Positions 26,991-36,443 of a DNA stretch of 64,000 nt are shown here, piece by piece. Below the pieces are notes generated by a model. The model ran no database searches, was not told the DNA's origin, and worked only from the letters and a program-made list of their open reading frames with translations. How positions within the stretch are numbered: the stretch's first letter is position 1; each line of letters opens with the position of its first letter. A program made the translations under genes and the position numbers. This DNA comes from Halostagnicola larsenii XH-48 (GTDB taxonomy: Archaea; Halobacteriota; Halobacteria; Halobacteriales; Natrialbaceae), in assembly GCF_000517625.1 (NCBI RefSeq), contig NZ_CP007055.1:2604001-2668000 (forward strand), in the 5' to 3' direction.

Positions 26991-27086
26991 ACGGCATCGA
27001 AGGAGCAGTCAGGCGCTCGAGCCGAAGTTTCGAACGCAAGAGAGTAGCTATCAACTGTTAAGGAACACCTCTTCGAACCCACAGCC

Positions 27087-27263
27087 ATGCCCAAAATCAG
27101 CGTCGAAATCCCGCAGGAACTACTCGACGACCTCGATGCACACGTCGGTGACGACGGCAAATTCGTCAATCGAAGCGACGCCATCCGCTCGTCGATCCGC
27201 AAAAACCTCGATATTCTCGACGAAATCGACGATCGACACGACCGACTCGAGCCCGACGAGTGA
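27087..27263 (+). CDS. Small ribbon-helix-helix DNA-binding protein
   Basis: A 58-residue protein (MPKISVEIPQELLDDLDAHV...). The beta strand KISVEIP and the two helices with NRSDAIRSSIRKNL (28-41) give the ribbon-helix-helix (CopG/NikR N-terminal) pattern of small dimeric regulators. The tail is acidic. It lies about 95 bases after double tatC on the same strand. No toxin gene follows (the next gene is convergent), so it is more likely an orphan regulator. Target unknown. Confidence 0.85.
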   Translation: MPKISVEIPQELLDDLDAHVGDDGKFVNRSDAIRSSIRKNLDILDEIDDRHDRLEPDE

Positions 27264-27319
27264 GAGACGAGCGGAAACGAGAGATTTCGAGCGGCGGCGA
27301 TTCGATGTCACGATGACGC

Positions 27320-28096
27320 TCAGTCGCGATCTAGCCGCTTTGCGAAGCCGAAGTTCGGTTTGACATCGTCGACCCGGACCGTCACCGTCTCGCCTTCTTC
27401 GGTGTCCGGAACGAACAGCCGATAGCCGTCGACCGAGGCGATCCCGTCCCCCTCTGTGCCGACATCGACGATGTCGACCTCGAGTTCGTCGCCCGTCTGG
27501 ATCGGCGCGGTGAGCCGCCCCTTGCCGATAAGATAGATTTCCGACGACGCATCGCGGGACGCTTTCGGGCTCGTCGCGCGGACGTACTGGAATTCGTCTT
27601 CGACATCTGATCGGAACGCGTCGACGTCGGGCCCTTCGAACACCTTCACGATGAAGTCGCCGCCGGTCTCGAGCAGTTCCAGCGACGTCTCGAACGCCTG
27701 CCGAGCGAGGTGAAGGGATCGCGCCTGATCGAGGTGGTACTCGCCGGTCATGTTCGGTGCCATGTCCGAAACGACGACATCGACGTCGCCGCCTGCCGTA
27801 TCGGTAACTCGCTCGCGCGTTCGATCCTCGGTCATGTCCCCGCGAACCGTCTCGACGGTGTCGTGATCCTCGAGCGGTTTGATTCGCTGGAGGTCGACGC
27901 CGATGACGGTTCCCTGCGGGCCGACGCGTTCGGCCGCGACCTGCAGCCAGCCGCCCGGCGCGGCCCCGAGGTCGACGACCGTGTCTCCCCCGTGGATGAC
28001 GTTCTCGAGGTCTGCGAGCTGTTTGAGCTTGTAGGCCGCTCGAGATCGATAGCCCTCCTGCTTTGATTTGTTGTAGTAGTGGTCTTTGCCAGTCAT
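27320..28096 (-). CDS. rlmE: 23S rRNA 2'-O-methyltransferase RlmE (FtsJ) with TRAM domain
   Basis: A 258-residue SAM-dependent methylase acting on the 23S rRNA A-loop uridine. The FtsJ domain holds the SAM motif DLGAAPGGWLQ (42-52) and the catalytic K-D-K-E set Lys23, Asp111 (SDMAPN), Lys151 (IVKVFEG) and Glu186. Residues about 195-258 form a TRAM domain (GDELEVDIVDVGTEGDGIA), an archaeal extension that likely binds RNA. The ATG at 28096 has GGTGAG seven bases upstream, which decides this start. Divergent from pcn. Confidence 0.95.
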   Translation of the reverse strand: MTGKDHYYNKSKQEGYRSRAAYKLKQLADLENVIHGGDTVVDLGAAPGGWLQVAAERVGPQGTVIGVDLQRIKPLEDHDTVETVRGDMTEDRTRERVTDTAGGDVDVVVSDMAPNMTGEYHLDQARSLHLARQAFETSLELLETGGDFIVKVFEGPDVDAFRSDVEDEFQYVRATSPKASRDASSEIYLIGKGRLTAPIQTGDELEVDIVDVGTEGDGIASVDGYRLFVPDTEEGETVTVRVDDVKPNFGFAKRLDRD

Positions 28097-28331
28097 GGAT
28101 AGCTCACCAGAGACGGATCCGGTTTCCCGCGGCCGTCGGTTCGATCGGCCACGCGAGCGGAACGCGTCGGATGTGTACTCCCACCGAAGGCGTCGACGCT
28201 GATAGGCGTGACGCACCTGTCGTCCCCGCTGTTGCCACTCGGGTGAGCGATCCGAACGCCGATGAGCGCCGACCGGAGGCGACGCCGATCGGCAGCCACC
28301 ACCAGCGGCTCCGATCGACCGCAAAAGGTGG

Positions 28332-28340
28332 CTTTTTATG
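28332..28340 (+). promoter_or_regulatory. TATA box of the PCNA gene
   Basis: CTTTTTATG at 28332-28340 lies 25-33 bases before the pcn ATG (28365), so the transcript should be leaderless or nearly so. No ribosome-binding site is visible before the ATG, which agrees. Confidence 0.6.
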
Positions 28341-28364
28341 CAGACCGTTCGTAGCCCGTCACAT

Positions 28365-29108
28365 ATGTTCAAGGCCATCGTGAGCGCGGAAACGCTCACC
28401 AGCACGCTCGATTCGATCAGCGTGCTGGTCGACGAGTGCAAGATTCACCTCGAGGAAGAAGGCCTCGAGATTCGGGCCGTCGATCCCGCCAACGTCGGGA
28501 TGGTCGACCTCTCGCTCGATGCAGCCGCGTTCGAATCCTACGAAGCCGACGGCGGACTGATCGGCGTCGACCTCTCGCGGCTCGAGGACATCGCCGGCAT
28601 GGCCGAATCCGGCCAGCTCATCCAGTTTGAACTCGACGAAGAGACGCGCAAGCTTCACATCCAGATCGACGGGCTCGAGTACACGCTCGCGCTCATCGAT
28701 CCCGACTCGATCCGACAGGAGCCGGACATTCCGGATCTCGACCTGCCGGCCGAAGTCGTCCTCGAGGGCAAAGACCTCAACCGATCGGTCAAAGCCGCCG
28801 ATATGGTCTCGGACCACATCGCACTCGGCGTCGACGAAAGCGAGGAGTTCTTCTACGTTAACGCGGAGGGAGACACCGACGACGTCCATCTCGAGTTGAC
28901 TCGAGACGACCTGATCGACCTGCAGGTCGGTCCGGCACGCTCGCTGTTCTCGCTCGATTATTTGAAGGACATGAACAAGGCGATTCCCGCAGATACCGAA
29001 GTGACGCTCGCACTCGGCGAAGAGTTCCCGATCAAGATGTTCTTCGGCTACGGCGACGGAAACGGGCAGGTCACGTACATGCTCGCGCCGCGGATCCAGA
29101 GCGACTGA
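28365..29108 (+). CDS. pcn: DNA polymerase sliding clamp (PCNA)
   Basis: A 247-residue PCNA, the trimeric ring that tethers polymerases and other factors to DNA. The start [11 protein letters not shown], the [20 protein letters not shown] loop and the C-terminal [20 protein letters not shown] are standard. Strongly acidic, as expected in a halophile. An in-frame ATG at 28338 is ignored, since it overlaps the TATA box. It works with RFC (RfcC at 11156) and primase (PriL at 30671), also in this window. Confidence 0.97.
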   Translation: MFKAIVSAETLTSTLDSISVLVDECKIHLEEEGLEIRAVDPANVGMVDLSLDAAAFESYEADGGLIGVDLSRLEDIAGMAESGQLIQFELDEETRKLHIQIDGLEYTLALIDPDSIRQEPDIPDLDLPAEVVLEGKDLNRSVKAADMVSDHIALGVDESEEFFYVNAEGDTDDVHLELTRDDLIDLQVGPARSLFSLDYLKDMNKAIPADTEVTLALGEEFPIKMFFGYGDGNGQVTYMLAPRIQSD

Positions 29109-29143
29109 GGACTCGGTTTTTCTACGACGCTCCTCGAGCGGGG

Positions 29144-29247
29144 CTTTTCCGAAAGCGCGGTTGCTGGGAAACAGCCGTTTTGCCAAGCGACTCCCGTCCC
29201 TAACTGTTGCCAAGCGACCCCCGCTCTCGACTGAGCTTTCGGAAAAG
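29144..29247. repeat. 13-bp inverted repeat enclosing a short direct repeat
   Basis: CTTTTCCGAAAGC at 29144-29156 and its exact complement GCTTTCGGAAAAG at 29235-29247 enclose 78 bases. Within them TTGCCAAGCGAC occurs twice in near-tandem (about 29181 and 29208). The block lies between pcn and the HalOD1-like gene. It could be a small non-autonomous mobile element or a structured transcript end. Confidence 0.6.
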
Positions 29248-29310
29248 TGGTATGTACGCAGCGACGACGAAAAGGGGAGGAGTTACCACCGAGAAGCCAC
29301 TAGAACGGGT

Positions 29311-29601
29311 ATGGTCTCTCCCGACGATTCTGCAGGCTCTCCGTCGAGTCACGTCGTCACTGTCGACGGACGACAGCCGAGCGAAGCCATCATCTCCGCG
29401 ATAGCGACCCTCTCGGGAACGGACGCGGCATCGTTACCGCCGCTATACGACGTCATCGACCCCGAAGCGCTCGACTCGCTGTACGAACACGTTCGAGAGC
29501 GCAACGGCGGAGACTCGAGCGCCTACCAAATCGTGTTCCCCTACGAGGGATACGAAGTGTGCGTCGAGTTCGACGGTCGGATTCGACTCGAGACGAGTTA
29601 G
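29311..29601 (+). CDS. HalOD1-like output-domain protein
   Basis: A 96-residue protein starting MVSPDDSAGS. After a polar start, SEAIISAIATLSGTDAASLPPLYDVIDPEALDSL (about 27-60) and the closing VCVEFDGRIRLE match the HalOD1 domain, a stand-alone putative output module common in haloarchaea. The biochemical role is unknown. The ATG at 29311 is preferred because the longer frame upstream runs through the inverted repeat. Confidence 0.78.
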   Translation: MVSPDDSAGSPSSHVVTVDGRQPSEAIISAIATLSGTDAASLPPLYDVIDPEALDSLYEHVRERNGGDSSAYQIVFPYEGYEVCVEFDGRIRLETS

Positions 29602-29634
29602 GTCGTTCCGACATCGGCTGATCGCACTGCACTT

Positions 29635-30525
29635 CTACACCGGCCGACTGGCCTCCACTCGTTCGCGGAGGAACGTTCGAAGGTGATCGTTCACCTCGTC
29701 GCTCGATTCGATGAAAACGCAGTGTGAGCCACCCTCGATGGTCTCGAGAGTCGCGTCCGGAATTTTCTTCTCGAGCAGGCGGGCGTTTTCGACGGGGATC
29801 ACTCGATCGGCAGTGCCGTGCAGGACGAGCGTCGGCACCCGGATGCGATCGAGTCGATCCGCGACGTCGAAGTCGAGTACCGCACCGGCCTGGGCCTCGC
29901 GAGCGGGTCCGTCGGCGTCCTGCTCGAGTCGCCACTCGATGATCCGGTCCATGAGATGCGGGTTTCGATTGGTAAAGCGCTCGGTGAACGCCGGGCGCAT
30001 CCGGTGGCGGAGTCGTTCCCGTTCGGTTGCGCCCTTTGGCGTTGAAAAGACCTGCTCTCGGGTTTCCTCGGGGATCGGAACTGCGTCCGGCCCGCCGTGG
30101 CTCGTACAACACAGCGTGAGCGAGGCCGCCCGCGAGTACTCGAGGGCGTACTGCTGGGCGATCATCCCGCCCATGCTCGCGCCGACGAGGTGGGCGTCGA
30201 AGATGCCGGCGTCCTCGAGGACGGCCTCGAGGTCCGCGGCCAACCCCTCGATGGAATAGCTGGCGAGGGTTGCGAGGAGGGGAGCGCGCAGTCGACGCGG
30301 GAGTTTCGAAACGCCCGGCGGGAGGCCGGCGTCCGATCGGCCGGTTCCTCGGTTGTCTGGCGCGATCACGTCGAACTCGCCGGCGAGGGCTTCCCGTTGC
30401 CAGCGCCACATCCACCGCCCGTAGCCGAGCCCCTGGACGAAGACGACCGGATCGCCGCTCGTCCCGTCTGCACGCTCGTCTCGCTCGTAGTAGATCGACA
30501 CCCCGTCTCGAGTGACCCGTGGCAT
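29635..30525 (-). CDS. Alpha/beta-fold hydrolase
   Basis: A 296-residue alpha/beta hydrolase. The oxyanion region QGLGYGRWMW, the nucleophile elbow GASMGGM (catalytic Ser), the acid in LHGTADRVIP and the late His in EGGSHCVF give a full catalytic triad. The closest types are small esterases or 3-oxoadipate enol-lactonase-like enzymes; the substrate cannot be told. The ATG at 30525 (MPRVTRDGVSIYYER) is chosen over the longer frame that enters priL. Divergent from priL. Confidence 0.9.
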   Translation of the reverse strand: MPRVTRDGVSIYYERDERADGTSGDPVVFVQGLGYGRWMWRWQREALAGEFDVIAPDNRGTGRSDAGLPPGVSKLPRRLRAPLLATLASYSIEGLAADLEAVLEDAGIFDAHLVGASMGGMIAQQYALEYSRAASLTLCCTSHGGPDAVPIPEETREQVFSTPKGATERERLRHRMRPAFTERFTNRNPHLMDRIIEWRLEQDADGPAREAQAGAVLDFDVADRLDRIRVPTLVLHGTADRVIPVENARLLEKKIPDATLETIEGGSHCVFIESSDEVNDHLRTFLRERVEASRPV

Positions 30526-30670
30526 ACGACAACCGACGTGGCGGACGGCCTTGAAATCGAGCATCGATGGGGCGACGAAACGGCAGATCTTACTGGATCG
30601 ATCGAACTCAGGGGCGAGCGAGCGCCGACAACCAGCGCGTTTAACCCCTCCCAGTAATATCGTTGTATCG

Positions 30671-31744
30671 ATGCAGCGACTGCACGCCCGATACCCCTTC
30701 CTCGAGGCAGCCCGCGACTCGGTCGCCACGGAGGCCGTCGATCTGGCCACCGTCGTCGAGCAAGACGGGGCGGTCGTCGAACGCGCCCGCGAGCGCGTCG
30801 TCGCCTCGCTTGAGAAGGGGACAACGGGCGAGGCTCACCGGGAACCGCGCGTGGAACTGCTTTCTTATCCCGTCGCTCGAGTGCTCGTTTCGCTCGGTAA
30901 CGAGTCGATACTCGTCCGCAAGTACGCCCGCGCCGAAGCCGAAACGGCCTTCGACCGGTTCACGGACGACCTCGAGGACACGACGGAGTTGAAAAGCGTC
31001 GAGACGGCGGGACTCGACCTCGCTGACCTTCTCTCGGAGTTCGACCTCGAGGAGTCGATCCGAGCGGTTGGCGATGGTGGGTATCGAGTGGACGTCGGGA
31101 CGTACCTACCCCTCGCGGGCGACCTCTGGGAGGACGAGTGGCGACTGGTCAACCAACCCCTCGACAACGGCGAGGTGCCGGTCGACGAGAGGGAGCTACT
31201 GACGCTCCTGCGCGAAGCCGTGCGCGAACGGATCGAAGACGGGCTTCCGTTCGACGTTCCAGACACGATCGCGACCGAACTCGAGGACGAAGCCGAAGAG
31301 ATCCGCGACGTACTCGCCGAACTGGACCTGACTCGAGAGATCGACACGGTCGTTCCGGACCTCTTCCCGCCGTGTATGAAGGCGCTGCTCGATCAGATCC
31401 AGAAGGGCGAACACCTACCCCATCACTCCCGGTTTGCGATCACGGCGTTTCTGGCGAGCATCGGGATGGAAACCGACGATATCGTCGACCTCTACCGGGT
31501 AAACTCCTCGTTCGGCGAGGAGATGACGCGGTACCAGACGGACCACATCCGCGGCGACACGTCGCCGACGGAGTACTCCCCGCCTTCGTGTGCGACGATG
31601 CAATCGTACGGTGACTGCGTGAACAAAGACGACCTCTGCGAGCAGATTCCACACCCGATGGCCTACTACGAGAACCGGATCGACGACGCCGACGACGACG
31701 AACTCGAGGACTGGCGGGAGACGACGGCCGAAGGCGACGCCTGA
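30671..31744 (+). CDS. priL: DNA primase large subunit PriL
   Basis: A 357-residue PriL, which with the catalytic PriS makes the RNA primers of replication. The N-terminal helical domain covers about 1-210. The C-terminal Fe-S domain has conserved Cys in FPPCMKALL, PPSCATMQSYGDC and DLCEQIPHPMAYY. Acidic throughout. Start at 30671 (MQRLHARYPFLEAARD) fits the family; the longer frame overlaps the divergent hydrolase. PriS is not in the window. Confidence 0.95.
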   Translation: MQRLHARYPFLEAARDSVATEAVDLATVVEQDGAVVERARERVVASLEKGTTGEAHREPRVELLSYPVARVLVSLGNESILVRKYARAEAETAFDRFTDDLEDTTELKSVETAGLDLADLLSEFDLEESIRAVGDGGYRVDVGTYLPLAGDLWEDEWRLVNQPLDNGEVPVDERELLTLLREAVRERIEDGLPFDVPDTIATELEDEAEEIRDVLAELDLTREIDTVVPDLFPPCMKALLDQIQKGEHLPHHSRFAITAFLASIGMETDDIVDLYRVNSSFGEEMTRYQTDHIRGDTSPTEYSPPSCATMQSYGDCVNKDDLCEQIPHPMAYYENRIDDADDDELEDWRETTAEGDA

Positions 31745-31786
31745 TCGGAAATCAATATCGTGACCACGGGAGAAAACGAGACTCGC

Positions 31787-32044
31787 TTACGCCGATCCCT
31801 GCGTGTCAACGTCGTTTTCGAGTCCATCCTCTGGATCGTTCAACGTGTAGGCCAGCACGACGCCGACGCCAGTGAGAAAGATCACGAACCCGACGATGGC
31901 CGCGACCAGCATCTGACCGCCGTCGGCGGACAGTTCGCCGTTGGATCCGGAGTACGTCGTCCCGATGTACACCATCGTCGAAACCATAAGAAGGACCGAG
32001 AGGATGGCCGCGCCGGTTTCGATAAGGCTGTCACGCTCGAGCAT
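31787..32044 (-). CDS. Small two-helix membrane protein
   Basis: An 85-residue protein starting MLERDSLIETGAAIL. Membrane segments span about 9-28 and 45-67; the tail is acidic (NDPEDGLENDVDTQ). A conserved haloarchaeal protein by appearance, possibly the DUF7472 type (uncertain recollection). Convergent with priL. Function unknown. Confidence 0.72.
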   Translation of the reverse strand: MLERDSLIETGAAILSVLLMVSTMVYIGTTYSGSNGELSADGGQMLVAAIVGFVIFLTGVGVVLAYTLNDPEDGLENDVDTQGSA

Positions 32045-32325
32045 TGGTCGATGCTTTCGACGGGCCGGTGAAAAACGTATCGAAGGCATCGTCCGCGAGA
32101 CGCCTCCTCGAGGCGGAGTGCGGCGCTCGAGGCCGCGCGAACTCGAGGGGGCGTACCGGACGAATTCAGGCGGCGGTCGGAAAGACGCGGGCGAACGCGA
32201 TGGCATCGAACGACCGGTCGATTCGGTCGATAATCGAGGGCTGGGTGTGCAGGCGCGGCCGTTATTATCCCCGAGCACGTATAAGCGTCGAATAGCCAGC
32301 CGACCGACTGCAGCCCTCGACGCAC

Positions 32326-32964
32326 ATGATAACAACCGCGTCACCGAAAACCAGCCTTCCAGTACCGACCGATAGACGACTCGAGGAGCGATCGCTTCGC
32401 GCGCGCACGGAGGCGATGTCCGTGCTCGCACTCGGCGACGGCCTCTACGAGGTCGAATCCGAGAGCGAACACACCTACCTCGTCGACCTCGAGGCGGGGC
32501 GGTGTACCTGTCCGGACCACGTCTTCCGGAACGTCCGCTGTAAGCACGTTCGCCGCGTCGCGATCGAGATTACGGCAGGACGGGTCCCGCCGCTCGGCCG
32601 GATCGCCGTCGAGTGTACCGACTGCGGCGAATCGGTCTTCGTCGACGAAGACGTAGACGGCCCGTTCTACTGCGAACGCCACCGGATCTATCCCGGCGCA
32701 ACGGTTCGCGACCGCGAGACGGGCGACCGACTGACGGTCGTCGACGTTTCGGATCGGAGAGCGGACGCCGTCCAGATTCCGGACGCGAGTACCACCGTCG
32801 CCGAGTACGGCACGAACGAGAACTACGACCCCGACGTCCCGGTCGTCGGAACCGTCTACCCCCACGCAACGGTGGCACGGAACGGCGTCGTTCCGGCGTC
32901 GCTGAAGGTCTACGTGTTCCCGCGAACGCGCCTCGAACGCGTGCGGACCGACGATCGGAACTGA
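32326..32964 (+). CDS. SWIM zinc-finger protein
   Basis: A 212-residue protein. The SWIM motif (CxCxnCxH) is CTCPDHVFRNVRCKH at about 59-73, preceded by the typical YEVESESEHTYLVDLEAG strand pair. A second Cys pair, ECTDCGE, and FYCERH near 96-119 may form another zinc site. SWIM domains bind DNA or proteins and are found beside helicases and recombination factors. A TATA-like GTATAAGC sits at about 32279-32286. Followed by the acyl-CoA dehydrogenase gene after 85 bases. Confidence 0.85.
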   Translation: MITTASPKTSLPVPTDRRLEERSLRARTEAMSVLALGDGLYEVESESEHTYLVDLEAGRCTCPDHVFRNVRCKHVRRVAIEITAGRVPPLGRIAVECTDCGESVFVDEDVDGPFYCERHRIYPGATVRDRETGDRLTVVDVSDRRADAVQIPDASTTVAEYGTNENYDPDVPVVGTVYPHATVARNGVVPASLKVYVFPRTRLERVRTDDRN

Positions 32965-33049
32965 TCTGCGAATGGATCCGCTCGAGACGGCGGGCAAGTC
33001 CACTCGAGACGCTGCCATTTTATTGCGGTTCGTCAACTATACTCACACT

Positions 33050-34951
33050 ATGAGTTCGAGGATCGATTTCGGCCAGTTCGACGAGGGCCGAGGCGTCAAC
33101 TACTGGGCCCTCGACCGCACCCTCCAGCGCGAACTCGAGCGGATCTACACCAACGAGGAGTTCGCGTGGGCCGAACCGCGGCTCGCGTCGTTCGGTCGAA
33201 CGGTCGGACACACCATCGCAGACAACGCGGATTACATCGACGACAACGGGCCGGTACTCGAGCCCTACGACAAACACGGCGAGGTTCAAAACTACGTCCG
33301 ATACCCCGCTGAGCAACACGAAAACGAGGAGCTAGCCTACGAGGCGGGCATCGTCGCCGACTCGTTTCACGCTCCGCCCGACCGCGAGGAACCGATGCCG
33401 TTCAGTCACAACCTCGCGATGCAGTACCTGCTCAGTTACGCCGACCCCGGTTTCGACTGCCCCGTCGCGATGACGACGGGCGCGGCGCTCGTTCTCGAGC
33501 GGTTCGGCGGCGAGGAAATAGCGCCCTACTACGGGGCCCTCACGAGTCGCGACTCCGACGACCTGATCGAAGGCGCGATGTTCCTTACCGAAAAACAGGG
33601 CGGGAGCGACGTCGGGGCCAACGAAACCCGCGCCGCCTACGACGAGGAGTCTGGATACTGGCGACTCGAGGGCGAGAAGTGGTTCTGTTCGAACGTCGAC
33701 GCCGAAGGGACCCTCGCGCTCGCTCGCGCCGAGGGCGCGCCGGCGGGAACCGACGGGCTTTCCCTGTTTCTCGTCCCCCACGCCGATCCGGAAGGAGGGG
33801 CGATGACCAAACGCGAGCGGCGAGAGCTCGCCGCGAACGCGAGCGGTCGGAAGGGAATCCCGTCCGCGAAGCTCAACGATCAGTACTACCGCCGATTGAA
33901 GGACAAACTCGGGACCGTCTCCGTTCCGACGGGCGAGGTCGAGTTCACGGGCGCGAAGGCGATCCTCGTCGGCGAGGAGGGAAACGGGTTCAAACAGATG
34001 ACCGAGATGCTCAACGTCGAGCGGCTCTCCAACGCCGCGGCGTCGTGTGGGATCATGGGCCGCGCGCTCCTCGAGAGTCGGATCTACGCGGCGAATCGGG
34101 AGGCTTTCGGCGAGACGATCGATCGGCATCCGCTGATGCGGGCCGATCTGGTCGACATGACCGTCGACCACGAGGCCGCGACGGCGTTCACGTTCGAGGT
34201 TGCGCGGCTGTTCTCCGAACGCGAACGTCTCGAGCGAGAGAACCGCGAGAAACTCGAGAATACGCGTCGACGGGGCGAGAACAAGCGTCGACGGGACGAG
34301 AACGCCGAGGAAACGTACCGACTGATGCGACTGCTGATTCCCATCGCGAAGGCCCGAACCGCGCGGATGGCGGTCGACACCGCCTCCTACGCGATGGAAA
34401 TCCACGGCGGCAACGGCTACGTCGACGACTTCGTCACCAATCGATTGCTCCGGGACGCACAGGTTCTGCCGATCTGGGAGGGGACCGAGAACATCCTCTC
34501 ACTGGACGTGCTCCGAGCGCTCGATCGCGAGGCCGCCCACGAGCCGTTCTTCGAGGCCGTACAGGACCGACTCGAGACGGTGACCCACTCCGCACTCGAG
34601 GACTCCGCAGGGGTCGTCGAATCGGAGTACCACGACCTTGCAGGCGCACTGGCGACGCTCGCCGACGCTGAGACCGACGACGCGCAGTTGTCGGCAAAAC
34701 GGCTCGCCCACTACGTCTTCGACGTCTTTACCGCCGCACTCCTCCTCGAGCAGGCCCAGACCGCTCTCGAGGGCGGGGACGGACGAACGGCGCTCGTCGC
34801 GAGGCGGTTCGTCGCGAACGAACTCGCAGACAGCGAGGCGCGAGGGATCATCGAGGGTGATCGACTGCCCCTCGAACACTTCGACCCCGTCGTCCGCTTC
34901 GCATCGGTCGACCCGGAAGCGCTGTCGGAGTCGGTGCCGGCGGACGACTGA
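33050..34951 (+). CDS. AidB-like acyl-CoA dehydrogenase
   Basis: A 633-residue FAD-dependent acyl-CoA dehydrogenase of the AidB/isovaleryl-CoA type, longer than the usual 380-residue enzymes. Family marks are AMFLTEKQGGSDVGANETRA, EGEKWFCSNVDAEG and the C-terminal MEIHGGNGYVDDF with LLRDAQVLPIWEGTENI. AidB in bacteria binds DNA under alkylation stress; whether that holds here is unknown. Around residues 405-418 there is a highly charged insert from a 21-base tandem repeat. Start at 33050 (MSSRIDFGQF) fits the family. Confidence 0.9.
   Translation: MSSRIDFGQFDEGRGVNYWALDRTLQRELERIYTNEEFAWAEPRLASFGRTVGHTIADNADYIDDNGPVLEPYDKHGEVQNYVRYPAEQHENEELAYEAGIVADSFHAPPDREEPMPFSHNLAMQYLLSYADPGFDCPVAMTTGAALVLERFGGEEIAPYYGALTSRDSDDLIEGAMFLTEKQGGSDVGANETRAAYDEESGYWRLEGEKWFCSNVDAEGTLALARAEGAPAGTDGLSLFLVPHADPEGGAMTKRERRELAANASGRKGIPSAKLNDQYYRRLKDKLGTVSVPTGEVEFTGAKAILVGEEGNGFKQMTEMLNVERLSNAAASCGIMGRALLESRIYAANREAFGETIDRHPLMRADLVDMTVDHEAATAFTFEVARLFSERERLERENREKLENTRRRGENKRRRDENAEETYRLMRLLIPIAKARTARMAVDTASYAMEIHGGNGYVDDFVTNRLLRDAQVLPIWEGTENILSLDVLRALDREAAHEPFFEAVQDRLETVTHSALEDSAGVVESEYHDLAGALATLADAETDDAQLSAKRLAHYVFDVFTAALLLEQAQTALEGGDGRTALVARRFVANELADSEARGIIEGDRLPLEHFDPVVRFASVDPEALSESVPADD
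34264..34303 (+). repeat. 21-base tandem repeat inside the acyl-CoA dehydrogenase gene
   Basis: A 19-base unit (GCGTCGACGGGGCGAGAAC) at 34264-34282 recurs with one mismatch at 34285-34303, a 21-base period that keeps frame. It encodes two RRRG/DEN-type charged heptads in a helix-like region. Confidence 0.8.
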
Positions 34952-34989
34952 CGTGGAGACGAGTACCAGGACCGACGCGGACGACTACT

Positions 34990-35514
34990 CTACTCGAGCA
35001 ACGTCGCGGCTTCCTCGACGTCCATCACGCCCTGTTCGACCGCGTTGAGCACCCGGACGATTTCGGGGTCGGGGCCGGTGTCGACGCCGTCCTCGTCGAT
35101 GTCCTCGAGGGTGACCTTCTCGGATTCGCCGACGAACTCCGAGAAGTCGGTGCCCTCGGCGATGGCCGTCTCGCTTTTGACGCGGTAGTTGCCGCCGTCG
35201 GTGACGTGGAGGTCGCCGGGATGGAAAAAGTACCAGTCCTCGCGGTCGAACCTGACGCCGATACGGGGTTTCGCGCCGAAATTCTGTGCGAAGTACGTGA
35301 GCGCCTCGACCTCCTCGCCGGTGAGATAGATCGGGTCGCCTGAACTCGACTTGGCTTCGATCGCGTAGAAGGTTTCGCCGTCGCCGGCGAGTACGTCCGG
35401 CAGTTCCCGCTCCGTCGCCGAGCCGCTCGCCGGGGCGCGCATCACCGCAAAGCCCGCCTCGTCGAGGAGATTGACGAGTTCGCGCTCGCGGCGATCGCCT
35501 TTCGCCTGGGACAT
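34990..35514 (-). CDS. hjc: Holliday junction resolvase Hjc
   Basis: A 174-residue archaeal resolvase that cuts four-way junctions in recombination. The nuclease core carries [24 protein letters not shown], a catalytic Asp in ELPDVLAG, and the ExK pair in [10 protein letters not shown]. The C-terminal 60 residues (acidic, [15 protein letters not shown]) are a halophile extension. ATG at 35514 is chosen over GTG at 35523. It follows the CPBP protease gene on the same strand with about 60 bases between. Confidence 0.93.
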   Translation of the reverse strand: MSQAKGDRRERELVNLLDEAGFAVMRAPASGSATERELPDVLAGDGETFYAIEAKSSSGDPIYLTGEEVEALTYFAQNFGAKPRIGVRFDREDWYFFHPGDLHVTDGGNYRVKSETAIAEGTDFSEFVGESEKVTLEDIDEDGVDTGPDPEIVRVLNAVEQGVMDVEEAATLLE

Positions 35515-35576
35515 ATCACTCACTCACGTGCGGCCCCTCTTAAACGAGGCGACCCAGCGATCAACCCGATCGGCTG

Positions 35577-36377
35577 TTATAGTACCACGAACGCGACGGC
35601 GGCTTCGAGGAGCAGCGACGGCAATTCTCCGGAGTCGGCGTACTCGAGCTGGAGGTAGAGGAGTCCGAACTGAAAGAGGTTGAAGCCGGCGTGTGCGGCC
35701 GTCGGGACGAGGATGTTGTCCGTTCTGGCGTACGCGTAGCCGAAGATCAGCGACCCACAGAAGACCGCAAACAGCGAGACGAGGGTTCCATAGAGCGGCC
35801 CGCCGATGAGATACGACGGGATGTGGACGAGCGCGAAGATCGCACTCGCCGCGAGGACCGCGCCGTTCCGACTGAACGATTCGTAGAGCCGCTTTTGCAC
35901 GATGTTTCGGAAGAAGAACTCCTCGGCCGGCGCGTTCGCGAAGACCACGATCGCGAACATCGCGAGCAGTAAGACCTGATCGTCGCCGATGATGTTGACG
36001 ACCTCGTTCGGGGCCTGGGGCAACTCGAGGAACTGAATGAGAAAGCCGAACACGATGATAAACAGAATGCTCCCGAGCGTCGCCGCGATGGCCCACCCCC
36101 AGTCGCGGACGGTTGGAATTCGAAGATCGACGAACGACCACCCGCGCCCGGTGACGGCGAGGTAGATCCCGCCAGCGAGGAAGAATCCGCCGAAGTTGAG
36201 CAGGAGCATGACGATCGTCGGTCCCCGATCGGCCTGCTGGTTCGGGTCCCCCAGCGCGGGTTCGAGGAACGCGAGCGGCGCCACGAGGGCGTTGACGACG
36301 ACGAAGGCGAACACGGAGAGACCGAATCCGACGAGAACCGAACGCGTCGGACTCTCGGAACGAGTGGGGGTGGGCAT
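35577..36377 (-). CDS. CPBP-family intramembrane metalloprotease
   Basis: A 266-residue membrane protein with about seven hydrophobic segments. The Abi/CPBP motifs are present: EE in APAEEFFFR (Glu152-153), His185 in FALVHIPS, and His229 in TAAHAGFN. Relatives process CaaX-type or bacteriocin-related substrates; in archaea no substrate is known. It lies upstream of hjc on the same strand and may share its transcript. Confidence 0.88.
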   Translation of the reverse strand: MPTPTRSESPTRSVLVGFGLSVFAFVVVNALVAPLAFLEPALGDPNQQADRGPTIVMLLLNFGGFFLAGGIYLAVTGRGWSFVDLRIPTVRDWGWAIAATLGSILFIIVFGFLIQFLELPQAPNEVVNIIGDDQVLLLAMFAIVVFANAPAEEFFFRNIVQKRLYESFSRNGAVLAASAIFALVHIPSYLIGGPLYGTLVSLFAVFCGSLIFGYAYARTDNILVPTAAHAGFNLFQFGLLYLQLEYADSGELPSLLLEAAVAFVVL

Positions 36378-36443
36378 GAAAGGCCGTACATCGACGAGCC
36401 CCTTGGGCGTTCCTTTTGCAGAAGAGCGGTTGTGCAGGCCGCG

